Both the position numbers and the translations under genes were made by a program. Positions 7,360 to 14,442 of a DNA stretch of 29,236 nt are shown here, piece after piece; position 1 is the first letter of the stretch; each line of letters starts with the position of its first letter. Origin of the DNA: JBBQWS01 sp038210415 (lineage in GTDB: Bacteria; Actinomycetota; Actinomycetes; Prado026). The notes below the pieces were generated by a model. The model was not told where the DNA came from. It worked only from the letters and a program-made list of their open reading frames with translations, and made no database searches. The stretch covers positions 1 through 29,236 of the forward strand of contig JBBQWS010000043.1 of assembly GCA_038210415.1 (NCBI GenBank), in the 5' to 3' direction.

Positions 7360-7381
7360 AACCTAGGCCGGACCTCCGACA
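7360..7381 (-). promoter_or_regulatory. PafBC-type (LexA-independent) damage promoter of recA
   Basis: Reading the minus strand, TGTCGGAG (7381-7374) is followed by exactly 8 nt and then TAGGTT (7365-7360). This matches the mycobacterial RecA-NDp motif, TTGTCRGTG-N8-TAnnnT, bound by PafBC under DNA damage; only the first T and one other position differ. Transcription would start near 7353, giving a leader of about 40 nt before the recA ATG. Confidence 0.75.
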
Positions 7382-7444
7382 GAACCGAGCACGACGATCG
7401 CCGCTGTGGACGACCGACGCTGTGGAAACAAGTCGGACGGTAGA

Positions 7445-7460
7445 TCGAACGCCTGTTCGA
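7445..7460. promoter_or_regulatory. LexA-binding SOS box upstream of recA
   Basis: TCGAACGCCTGTTCGA is a perfect match to the actinobacterial SOS box TCGAAC-N4-GTTCGA. It lies 130 nt before the recA start and 39 nt beyond the DUF3046 stop codon, in the only intergenic space upstream of recA. LexA bound here would repress a distal recA promoter until RecA-stimulated LexA cleavage. Confidence 0.9.
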
Positions 7461-7499
7461 ATCAACCCGACACGCCGGTGCGACGAGCAAGCCGTTGAG

Positions 7500-7694
7500 T
7501 CAGCGGTGAACCGAGGGCAGCTGCAGGTGCGCCACGACCGCCCGCCACACGTCCTTGACCTCGTCACCGGCTGCCAGTGCCTGGTCGACCGTGCGACCGC
7601 CCAGCTCGGTGACCACGGTGTCCGCGGCCCAGCTGCGGGCATACGCAGGGCCGAGATGGGTCTCCATCCGGCGCCAGAACTCGGTGAGTCGCAC
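7500..7694 (-). CDS. DUF3046 domain-containing protein
   Basis: A 64-residue protein that is almost entirely the DUF3046 domain: VRLTEFWRRMETHLGPAYA, SWAADTVVTELGGRTVDQALAAG, then a tryptophan-containing helix ending LPSVHR. The family is small, actinobacterial and of unknown function. It is commonly found next to recA, as here. The start is GTG at 7694: the family normally begins MRLTEFW, and a TAGCCT -10 element ends 7 nt upstream, which fits a leaderless mRNA. Reading upstream past this GTG stays open but gives low-complexity sequence that overlaps lhr. It points toward recA but stops 185 nt before it, with the SOS box between, so the two probably have separate promoters. Confidence 0.88.
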   Translation of the reverse strand: MRLTEFWRRMETHLGPAYARSWAADTVVTELGGRTVDQALAAGDEVKDVWRAVVAHLQLPSVHR

Positions 7695-7701
7695 AGTCCG
7701 C

Positions 7702-7707
7702 AGGCTA
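7702..7707 (-). promoter_or_regulatory. -10 element of the DUF3046 gene, leaderless geometry
   Basis: On the minus strand TAGCCT (TAnnnT) ends 7 nt before the GTG at 7694. No ribosome-binding sequence is seen in between, so the transcript probably begins at the start codon. Confidence 0.5.
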
Positions 7708-7729
7708 CCGTCCGGCCGACCTGCTCGCG

Positions 7730-7752
7730 TTGTCGGCCGGGGCGGGCAAGAT
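7730..7752 (+). promoter_or_regulatory. PafBC-like promoter of lhr, leaderless geometry
   Basis: TTGTCGGCC (7730-7738), an 8-nt spacer and CAAGAT (7747-7752) follow the RecA-NDp pattern TTGTCRGTG-N8-TAnnnT, with a C in place of the first T of the -10. The hexamer ends 6 nt before the lhr ATG, so transcription could begin at the ATG itself. A DNA-damage-inducible lhr would agree with reports on mycobacterial lhr. Confidence 0.55.
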
Positions 7753-7758
7753 GGGGCG

Positions 7759-10700
7759 ATGGCGCGCACCGACCCCCCGGCCCCGCCGGTCGCCGAAGAC
7801 CCCCTGGCGGGTTTCTCGACGGCCACCCGAGCCTGGTTCACCTCCGCCTTCGACGCGCCCACTTCCGCCCAGACGGGCGCCTGGAAGGCTGTCCGCGGCG
7901 GTCGGGACGCGCTCGTCGTGGCGCCGACCGGCTCGGGAAAGACGCTCGCCGCCTTCCTCTGGTCGCTGGACCGCATCGCGAGCAGTGTCGTCCCGGATGA
8001 CCCCAGGCTCCGCTGTCGGGTGCTCTACGTGTCGCCGATGAAGGCTCTCGCCGTCGATGTCGAGCGCAACCTGCGCGGTCCGCTCGTTGGCATCCGGCAG
8101 GCCGCGGCCCGGCTGGGGCTGCCCCAGCCCGACGTCTCCGTCGCGATCCGCACCGGGGACACCCCTGCCAACGAGCGGCGCCGCTTCCTCAGCCGACCAC
8201 CTGACGTGCTCATCACGACCCCGGAGTCGTTGTTCCTGCTCCTCACCGGTCAGGCCCGCGACTCGCTGCGCGGTGTCGACACCGTGATCGTCGACGAGGT
8301 CCACGCCGTCGCCGGCACCAAGCGCGGCGCCCACCTCGCGCTGTCCCTGGAGCGACTGGACGTCCTGCTGGAACGTCCGGCGAGACGGATCGGTCTGTCG
8401 GCGACGGTGCGCCCGGTCGACGAGGTCGCTCGGTTCCTCGGTGGCCCGCGCCAGGTCCAGATCGTCCAGCCGAAGTCGACCAAAGTGATCACGCTCGACG
8501 TGGTGGTTCCGGTCGACGACCTGAGCGAGATCGGCCCGCTCGGCGGCGAGTCCGACGGGTCCGCCGCGGGTGACGGGCAGCCGAACTCGATCTGGCCGCA
8601 CGTCGAGCAGCGCATCGTCGACCTTGTCGAGCAGCACCGTTCGACCATCGTCTTCGCCAACTCCCGACGGCTGGCCGAGCGCCTCTGCGCCCGGCTGAAC
8701 GAGATCCACGCCGAACGGGTCGACGCTGTCGCGACGCTCGCCGCCCCTGGCGGAGCGCCGGCCCAGGTCATGGCCCAGTCGGGCTCATCACGCGGCGCCG
8801 AGCCGTTGCTGGCCAGGGCTCATCACGGCTCGGTGTCCAAAGAGCAGCGCACCCAGATCGAGGAGGAGCTGAAGGCCGGACGCCTGCCGGCCGTCGTCGC
8901 GACATCCAGTCTCGAGCTCGGTATCGACATGGGCGCAGTCGACCTGGTGATCCAGGTCGAGTCGCCACCCTCGGTCGCGTCGGGTCTTCAGCGGGTGGGC
9001 CGAGCCGGGCACCAAGTGGGGGCTCCCAGCCACGGCGTCATCTTCCCGAAGTACCGCGGTGACCTGGTCCAGACGGCGGTCGTGGCCGAGCGCATGGTGT
9101 CGGGCCAGATCGAAGCCCTGCGCTACCCACGCAACCCCCTCGACGTCCTGGCCCAGCACATCGTGGCGATGGTGGCGATGGACGACTGGGCGGTCGACGA
9201 CCTGTTCGCCATCGTTCGGCGCGCCGCTCCGTTCGCCGGCCTGCCCCAGTCGGCGTTCGACGCCGTGCTCGACATGCTGGGTGGGCGCTACCCCAGCGAC
9301 GCCTTCGCGGAGCTTCGCCCCCGGTTGGTCTGGGACCGGGTGGGGGGTCAGCTCACCGGTCGCCCCGGTGCGCAGCGGCTCGCGGTCACCAGCGGTGGCA
9401 CGATCCCGGACCGCGGGCTGTTCGGCGTCTTCCTGGTGGGCGCGTCGCCAGCCGCCCGGGTCGGCGAGCTCGACGAGGAGATGGTCTACGAATCACGGCT
9501 CGGTGACGTCTTCACGCTGGGCTCGTCTTCCTGGCGGATCGAGGAGATCACCCACGACCGGGTCCTGGTCTCACCCGCCCCTGGCCAGGCCGGTCGACTT
9601 CCGTTCTGGAAGGGTGACGCGCTCGGGCGACCCGCCGAGCTCGGCCGAGCCACCGGCGCCTTCACCCGCGAGGTGCTTGGGCTCACCGACGAGGCCGCCC
9701 TCGCGCGGGTGCGCGGCGTCGGACTCGACGAGCGGGCCGCCAGCAACTTGATCGCGTACCTCAAGGAGCAGCGGGCGGCGACCGGTCACGTCCCGGACGA
9801 CCGGACCATCGTGATCGAGCGCTTCCGCGACGAGCTGGGTGACTGGCGGGTCGTGATCCACTCGCCGTACGGCGCGCAGGTCCACGCGCCCTGGGCACTG
9901 GTTCTGGCGGCACGACTGTTGCACCGCTACGGCGTCGATGCACAGGCGATGCACGCCGACGACGGCATCGTGCTCCGGCTCCCGGACACCGACGCCGAGC
10001 CACCGAGCGGCTTCGTCCACCTCGACCCCGCAGACGTCGAGCCGGCAGTCACCGCGGAGGTGGGCGGCTCCGCGCTGTTCGCCGCACGGTTCCGTGAGTG
10101 CGCGGCCCGGGCCCTGTTGCTGCCGCGGCGCGATCCCGGGCGAAGGTCGCCGCTATGGCAACAACGACAGCGGTCCGCCCAGCTGCTCGCGGTCGCGTCC
10201 GAGTACGGCTCGTTCCCGATCGTGCTCGAGACGATGCGCGAGGTGCTCCAGGACGTCTTCGACGTTCCGGCACTGGTCGAGCTGATGAAGGCGATCGACG
10301 GCCGCACCGTCCGCGTCGTCGAGGTCGAGACGACCACACCGTCCCCGTTCGCCCGATCCCTGCTGTTCGGGTACGTCGCCCAGTTCCTCTACGAGGGCGA
10401 CTCCCCCCTGGCCGAGCGTCGGGCGGCTGCGCTGACGCTCGACTCGACGGTGCTGGCCGAGCTGCTCGGTCAGGCCGACCTGCGTGAGCTGCTCGACGGG
10501 TCGGCCATCTGCTCGTTGGAGGCCGACCTGCAACGCCGCACCCCCGAACGCAGAGTGCGCGACGCCGAGGGCACCGCCGACCTGCTCCGGCTGCTTGGGC
10601 CGCTCACCACGGTCGAGGCGCTCGAGCGTGGCGTCGACCCGGCATGGCTCGTCGAGCTCGAGGGTGCCCGGCGGGTGCTCCGGGTGCGCATCACCGGCAT

Positions 10701-12327
10701 CGAGCACTGGGCCGGTATCGAAGACGCCGGACGACTGCGCGACGCACTCGGCACGCCGCTCCCAGGCGGGATCCCGGAGGCCTTCCTCGAGCTCGTCGCC
10801 GACCCGCTGGGCGACCTCGTCGGCCGCTACGCCCGCACCCACCCACCGTTTCGCGCCGTCGACGTCGCCCACCGGTTCGGGCTGGCGCCGGCCGTAGCCG
10901 CCGGTACCCTCGCCCGGCTGTGCACCGCCGGGCGGCTGGTCGAGGGCGAATTCACCCCCGGCGGATCCGGTACCGAATGGTGCGACGTCGAGGTGCTGCG
11001 GATGCTCCGGCGCCGGTCGCTTGCCGTGCTGCGTCGCGAGGCCGAACCTGTACCTGCCGTCGCTCTGGCCAGGTTCCTGCCCGCGTGGCAGGGTGTCGGG
11101 GGCCGCAGCCGCGGCGTCGACGGGGTGCTCCGCGCCGTCGAGCAGCTGGCCGGCTCGACGCTGCCCGCCTCCGCGCTCGAGCGACTGGTGCTGTCCTCGA
11201 GGGTCGCCGACTACACCCCCGACCTGCTCGACCGCCTCACGACCTCCGGCGAGGTGCTCTGGTCCGGCCATGGTTCGCTCGCCGGCGGCGACGGCTGGAT
11301 CGCGCTTCACCTCGCCGACACGGCGCCGCTCACGCTCCCCACCTCGACCGGGTTCGCGCCGTCCGCCGTGCAGGAACAGGTCCTGGCCGAGCTCGGCGGC
11401 GGTGCGGCTCTATTCTTCCGCCAGCTCGCGGATCGACTCGGCAGCCCCGACGACTCTGCTCTGGGGGTCGCTCTGTGGGAGCTCGTGTGGGCCGGCCAGC
11501 TGACCAACGACACCATCGGTCCGCTGCGCGCCCTCGCCGCCGGGGGCGGCACCCACCGGGCGGCCCGGAGCACCCCTCGAAGCAGGTACGCACGACAAGG
11601 TCGGGCCGGCAGTGGCCTGCGCGGCGCCCGGCCAAACCCGCCCAGTCTTGCCGGGCGCTGGTCCGCCCTGCCCGCGCTGGAGCCCGATGGCACCCGCCGG
11701 GCGGCCGCGCTGGCGGAGACCCTGCTCGACCGGTACGGCGTCGTGACCCGGGGCTCGGTCGTGGCCGAGCACGTCGCCGGCGGGTTCGCCGCCGCCTACC
11801 GCGTGCTGTCGGCGTTCGAGGAGACCGGCGCATGTCGGCGCGGCTACGTCGTCGAGGGACTGGGGGCTGCGCAGTTCGCCCAGGTGGGCGCAGTCGACCG
11901 GCTGCGCGCGCTCGCCGCCGAAGACCGGACTCCAGCGCCGGCGCTTGTGCTCGCCGCTACCGATCCGGCCAATGCATACGGCGCCGCACTGCCGTGGCCC
12001 GATCGCAGCGACACAAGCGGCCGTGAGACCAAGCTGGCGGCCGGTCACCGTCCCGGACGCAAGGCGGGGGCGCTGGTGGTGCTGGTCGACGGCGCGCTCG
12101 TGCTCTATGTCGAGCGCGGTGGTCGCACCCTGCTGTCGTTCACCGACGCTCCCGACGCGATCGCCCCGGCCGTCGACGCACTCGCCCTAGCGGTGCGCGA
12201 CGGGCAGCTCGGAAAGCTGCAGGTCGAGCGGGCCGACGGCGCCGCGATCCTGGCGTCGCCGCTCGGCGCGGCACTCGAAGCCGCCGGCTTCCACCCGACC
12301 CCGCGTGGCCTGCGCCTTCGGGCCTGA
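7759..12327 (+). CDS. lhr: Large superfamily 2 ATP-dependent helicase Lhr
   Basis: Lhr is a DNA-dependent ATPase and 3'-to-5' helicase linked to the DNA-damage response in actinobacteria. The protein has 1522 residues, the usual length. Motif I APTGSGKT is at about 55-62, motif II DEVH at about 179-182, motif III SAT near 214, motif V SLELGIDMGAVDLVIQ near 385-400 and motif VI QRVGRAGHQVG near 411-421. The winged-helix and Lhr core domains follow, then the long C-terminal region with TLARLCTAGRLVEGEF-type winged-helix repeats. The start is the ATG at 7759, giving MARTDPPAPPVAEDPLAGF; a damage-type promoter element ends 6 nt upstream. Many actinobacteria place a Nei-type glycosylase gene directly after lhr; here a convergent TetR gene follows after 8 nt instead. 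Confidence 0.95.
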   Translation: MARTDPPAPPVAEDPLAGFSTATRAWFTSAFDAPTSAQTGAWKAVRGGRDALVVAPTGSGKTLAAFLWSLDRIASSVVPDDPRLRCRVLYVSPMKALAVDVERNLRGPLVGIRQAAARLGLPQPDVSVAIRTGDTPANERRRFLSRPPDVLITTPESLFLLLTGQARDSLRGVDTVIVDEVHAVAGTKRGAHLALSLERLDVLLERPARRIGLSATVRPVDEVARFLGGPRQVQIVQPKSTKVITLDVVVPVDDLSEIGPLGGESDGSAAGDGQPNSIWPHVEQRIVDLVEQHRSTIVFANSRRLAERLCARLNEIHAERVDAVATLAAPGGAPAQVMAQSGSSRGAEPLLARAHHGSVSKEQRTQIEEELKAGRLPAVVATSSLELGIDMGAVDLVIQVESPPSVASGLQRVGRAGHQVGAPSHGVIFPKYRGDLVQTAVVAERMVSGQIEALRYPRNPLDVLAQHIVAMVAMDDWAVDDLFAIVRRAAPFAGLPQSAFDAVLDMLGGRYPSDAFAELRPRLVWDRVGGQLTGRPGAQRLAVTSGGTIPDRGLFGVFLVGASPAARVGELDEEMVYESRLGDVFTLGSSSWRIEEITHDRVLVSPAPGQAGRLPFWKGDALGRPAELGRATGAFTREVLGLTDEAALARVRGVGLDERAASNLIAYLKEQRAATGHVPDDRTIVIERFRDELGDWRVVIHSPYGAQVHAPWALVLAARLLHRYGVDAQAMHADDGIVLRLPDTDAEPPSGFVHLDPADVEPAVTAEVGGSALFAARFRECAARALLLPRRDPGRRSPLWQQRQRSAQLLAVASEYGSFPIVLETMREVLQDVFDVPALVELMKAIDGRTVRVVEVETTTPSPFARSLLFGYVAQFLYEGDSPLAERRAAALTLDSTVLAELLGQADLRELLDGSAICSLEADLQRRTPERRVRDAEGTADLLRLLGPLTTVEALERGVDPAWLVELEGARRVLRVRITGIEHWAGIEDAGRLRDALGTPLPGGIPEAFLELVADPLGDLVGRYARTHPPFRAVDVAHRFGLAPAVAAGTLARLCTAGRLVEGEFTPGGSGTEWCDVEVLRMLRRRSLAVLRREAEPVPAVALARFLPAWQGVGGRSRGVDGVLRAVEQLAGSTLPASALERLVLSSRVADYTPDLLDRLTTSGEVLWSGHGSLAGGDGWIALHLADTAPLTLPTSTGFAPSAVQEQVLAELGGGAALFFRQLADRLGSPDDSALGVALWELVWAGQLTNDTIGPLRALAAGGGTHRAARSTPRSRYARQGRAGSGLRGARPNPPSLAGRWSALPALEPDGTRRAAALAETLLDRYGVVTRGSVVAEHVAGGFAAAYRVLSAFEETGACRRGYVVEGLGAAQFAQVGAVDRLRALAAEDRTPAPALVLAATDPANAYGAALPWPDRSDTSGRETKLAAGHRPGRKAGALVVLVDGALVLYVERGGRTLLSFTDAPDAIAPAVDALALAVRDGQLGKLQVERADGAAILASPLGAALEAAGFHPTPRGLRLRA

Positions 12328-12335
12328 CGGACGGC

Positions 12336-12902
12336 TCAGCCGACCGCCGGGGGCTGGCAGGCATGCAGCAGAGCCTGCGCGGCGGCGGCGCGAACGGGAG
12401 CCGGCTGAGGGGCCAGCAACTGGCTGACCAGCCAGCGCAGGGCCAGCTCGACGACCGGTTCGCCGGAGTCCCGTCGCAGCACCATGGCGACGGCAGCACG
12501 GGCAGACCGCCACCCGGGGGAGTCGTCAGGAGCGAGCAACGGCACCAGCGACGCCGGCTCGTCGGCCGCGAGCGCGCGCACGGCAGGGAGGGCCCCGACC
12601 TGGGCAGCGGCGAGGTCGAGGGCCTGCGCCGGGTCAGCGGCCGCCCCAGCGGCTCCTGCGATCCGGCGCACCTCACGGTCGATCAGGGCGGTCCACACGT
12701 CGGACTTGGTGCGGAAGTGGTTGTAGAGCGTGGCTTTGGCTACCCCACCTGCCGTGGCGATCGCGCTCATGGTGGTGCCCCGGACGCCGTCACGGGTCAG
12801 ACATGCGAGCGCGCCGTCGAGGACGCCGTCCCGGGTGCGTTGCATGGAGTTACCCGCACGCACGTGCAGACCGGACGACTCGACGACCGTCGCGCTCACC
12901 AC
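12336..12902 (-). CDS. TetR family transcriptional regulator
   Basis: A 188-residue one-domain regulator with a typical N-terminal TetR helix-turn-helix: RDGVLDGALACLTRDGVRGTTMSAIATAGGVAKATLYNHFRTKSDV in two adjoining parts (about residues 24-69). The recognition helix KATLYNHF and the following K..V..AL are classic. The C-terminal half is alanine-rich and helical, with no recognisable ligand pocket signature, so neither ligand nor target is known. The start is either of the tandem GTG codons at 12902 and 12899, or the ATG at 12845 (MQRTRDGV); the longer form fits relatives that carry extra residues before the helix-turn-helix. It lies 17 nt after the clgR stop on the same strand and may be read through from it. 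Confidence 0.88.
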   Translation of the reverse strand: MVSATVVESSGLHVRAGNSMQRTRDGVLDGALACLTRDGVRGTTMSAIATAGGVAKATLYNHFRTKSDVWTALIDREVRRIAGAAGAAADPAQALDLAAAQVGALPAVRALAADEPASLVPLLAPDDSPGWRSARAAVAMVLRRDSGEPVVELALRWLVSQLLAPQPAPVRAAAAQALLHACQPPAVG

Positions 12903-12919
12903 AGGACCGGCTCCGCGGC

Positions 12920-13222
12920 TCAGGCCGCGGACGCCACGACGTCGGGCTGGCCCGCACGTGCGGGCGACAGGTCGGTCGAGGCAGCCAGCTCGGCGAGCGC
13001 GAGCTCGTCGCTGACCCCGCGAAGCACGACCGACATAGGCACCTCAAGGGCGGTGCAGATCGAAGCGAGCAGCTCGCTGCTCGCTTCCTTCTGACCACGC
13101 TCCACCTCGGAAAGGTAGCCGAGGGACACCCGAGCGGCACCGGACACCTCGCGCAGGGTGCGGCTCTGCCGCTGGCGCTGGCGGCGCAGCTCATCGCCAA
13201 GCAGACGACGAAGCAAGACCAT
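12920..13222 (-). CDS. clgR: ClgR-type XRE/Cro family regulator of Clp protease genes
   Basis: ClgR activates clp protease and other stress genes in actinobacteria. The 100-residue protein begins MVLLRRLLGDELRRQRQRQ and carries an XRE helix-turn-helix at about 9-66, with TLREVSGAARVSLGYLSEVERGQ and KEASSELLASICTALEVP, nearly the ClgR family signature. The start is ATG at 13222 because GGAGGG lies about 8 nt upstream; a longer in-frame ATG at 13309 gives unconserved sequence. The protein ends ASAA. Terminal alanines of streptomycete ClgR act as a ClpP-dependent degron, and the same feedback is plausible here. It follows cinA on the same strand after a 106-nt gap, the conserved pgsA-cinA-clgR order, and that gap may hold its own promoter. 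Confidence 0.9.
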   Translation of the reverse strand: MVLLRRLLGDELRRQRQRQSRTLREVSGAARVSLGYLSEVERGQKEASSELLASICTALEVPMSVVLRGVSDELALAELAASTDLSPARAGQPDVVASAA

Positions 13223-13328
13223 GGGTTGTTCCCTCCTCTCGGCATGCACTCTCACCGTACCGTTAGGCGCCGGACGCGGCGCGCTCGTTCCGTGCTGGAT
13301 CACCCGCATGCCACGTGTAACGAAGTAA

Positions 13329-13847
13329 TCAAACGGGGTGTTCCCGTGCTGGGCCGCCCGCCGCGAGGATCACCCGGGCGAGCAGACCAAGAGCCTCATC
13401 GGCCGCTTGTCCCCGTACTGAAGCACGATCACCCGACAGATTCAGTGCCTGGACGTGCGTGTCGCGAGGACTCGCCACGGCGACGTAGACCCGACCCGGC
13501 TCGACCCCGCCCTGGGCAGCAGGCCCGGCGACCCCCGTCGTGGCCACGCCGTACGTCGCGAGCAACCGGTTGCGGACTCCTTGCGCCATCGCCACGGCGA
13601 CGTCGGGGTCGACCGGTCCACGCTCGCCGAGCAGGTCGGCGGGCACCCCCAGCATCGAAGCCTTGAGGTCGGTGGCATAGGCGACGACTGCACCGCGGAA
13701 GACGGCGGACGCCCCTGCCACCGCGACCAGCCGGGAAGACAGCGCTCCACCGGTGATCGACTCGGCGACAGCCACGGTCTCCCCGCGTTCCTCCAGCAGT
13801 CGGAGCATCGCCGCAACGTCGACCACGTCGACCACGGGCTCAGGCAA
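13329..13847 (-). CDS. CinA C-terminal-domain protein, nicotinamide-nucleotide amidase (PncC type)
   Basis: A 172-residue protein that is only the CinA C-terminal domain. In the PncC family this domain hydrolyses nicotinamide mononucleotide to nicotinate mononucleotide, recycling pyridine nucleotides. Conserved features are VAVAESITGG (about 26-34), SAVFRGAVVAYATDLKASMLGV, the AVAMAQGVR helix, and TTGVAGPAAQGGVEPGRVYVAV. The N-terminal molybdopterin-binding-like domain of full CinA is absent, as is common in actinobacteria. The likely start is TTG at 13847, overlapping the pgsA end by 8 nt; a GTG at 13835 is an alternative. It is translationally coupled to pgsA and upstream of clgR. Confidence 0.9.
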   Translation of the reverse strand: MPEPVVDVVDVAAMLRLLEERGETVAVAESITGGALSSRLVAVAGASAVFRGAVVAYATDLKASMLGVPADLLGERGPVDPDVAVAMAQGVRNRLLATYGVATTGVAGPAAQGGVEPGRVYVAVASPRDTHVQALNLSGDRASVRGQAADEALGLLARVILAAGGPAREHPV

Positions 13848-14442
13848 CCGGGGTCGCGCTCCTGGACAGCCGCCGCGCCTTCCCGACGTAGTCGACGGCG
13901 GTCACCAGGGTGACCACGACGGCCGCCGCCATGATCCAGGTCGCCAGCGTGGCCGGCCAGCCGGAGAGTGGCGCGACATACAGCCCGATCGCCGCCGCCT
14001 GCAGCAGAGTCTTGAGCTTGCCCCCGCGGCTCGCCGGGATCACCCCGTGCTTGATCACCCGGAATCGGAGCAAGGTCACGCCGATCTCGCGCGCCAGGAC
14101 GACCCCGGTGACCCACCACGAGAGCTCACCGAGCGCCGACAGCCCCACCAGGGCCGTACCCATCAGCGCCTTGTCGGCGATAGGGTCGGCGACCTTGCCG
14201 AAGGTGGTGACCAGTCCCCGACGCCGGGCAAGATCGCCATCCAAGAGGTCGGTGACGGAGGCGACGGCGAACAGCGCGAAAGCCGCCCAACGCCACGAGG
14301 TGATCGTCCCGTCACCGTGGAACAGCACCACGGCGAAGACCGGCACCATCAGCAATCGGAGCATCGTCAGCTCGTTGGCGATGTTCCACAGCCCCACCTG
14401 CTGGACAGGGTCGCCCAACCGGTCGGGCGGCGCCGGCTTCAC
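13840..14442 (-). CDS. pgsA: CDP-diacylglycerol--glycerol-3-phosphate 3-phosphatidyltransferase
   Basis: PgsA makes phosphatidylglycerol phosphate from CDP-diacylglycerol and glycerol 3-phosphate at the membrane. The 200-residue protein carries the complete CDP-alcohol phosphotransferase motif DX2DGX2ARX8GX3DX3D: D65, D68, G69, A72, R73, G82, D86 and D90. About five or six membrane segments are visible (for example LTMLRLLMVPVFAVVLF, WRWAAFALFAVASVTDLL, TWIMAAAVVVTLVTAV). The N-terminus NIANELTMLRLLMVP is the usual PgsA beginning. Actinobacteria have several paralogues of this family, such as phosphatidylinositol phosphate synthase; the position after rimO and before cinA supports PgsA. The start GTG at 14442 overlaps the rimO stop by 4 nt (GTGA). 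Confidence 0.92.
   Translation of the reverse strand: MKPAPPDRLGDPVQQVGLWNIANELTMLRLLMVPVFAVVLFHGDGTITSWRWAAFALFAVASVTDLLDGDLARRRGLVTTFGKVADPIADKALMGTALVGLSALGELSWWVTGVVLAREIGVTLLRFRVIKHGVIPASRGGKLKTLLQAAAIGLYVAPLSGWPATLATWIMAAAVVVTLVTAVDYVGKARRLSRSATPVA

Noticed and set aside
10153..11310. 385-codon minus-strand frame inside lhr
   Set aside because: Antisense shadow of the Lhr C-terminal region with low-complexity composition and no recognisable domain.
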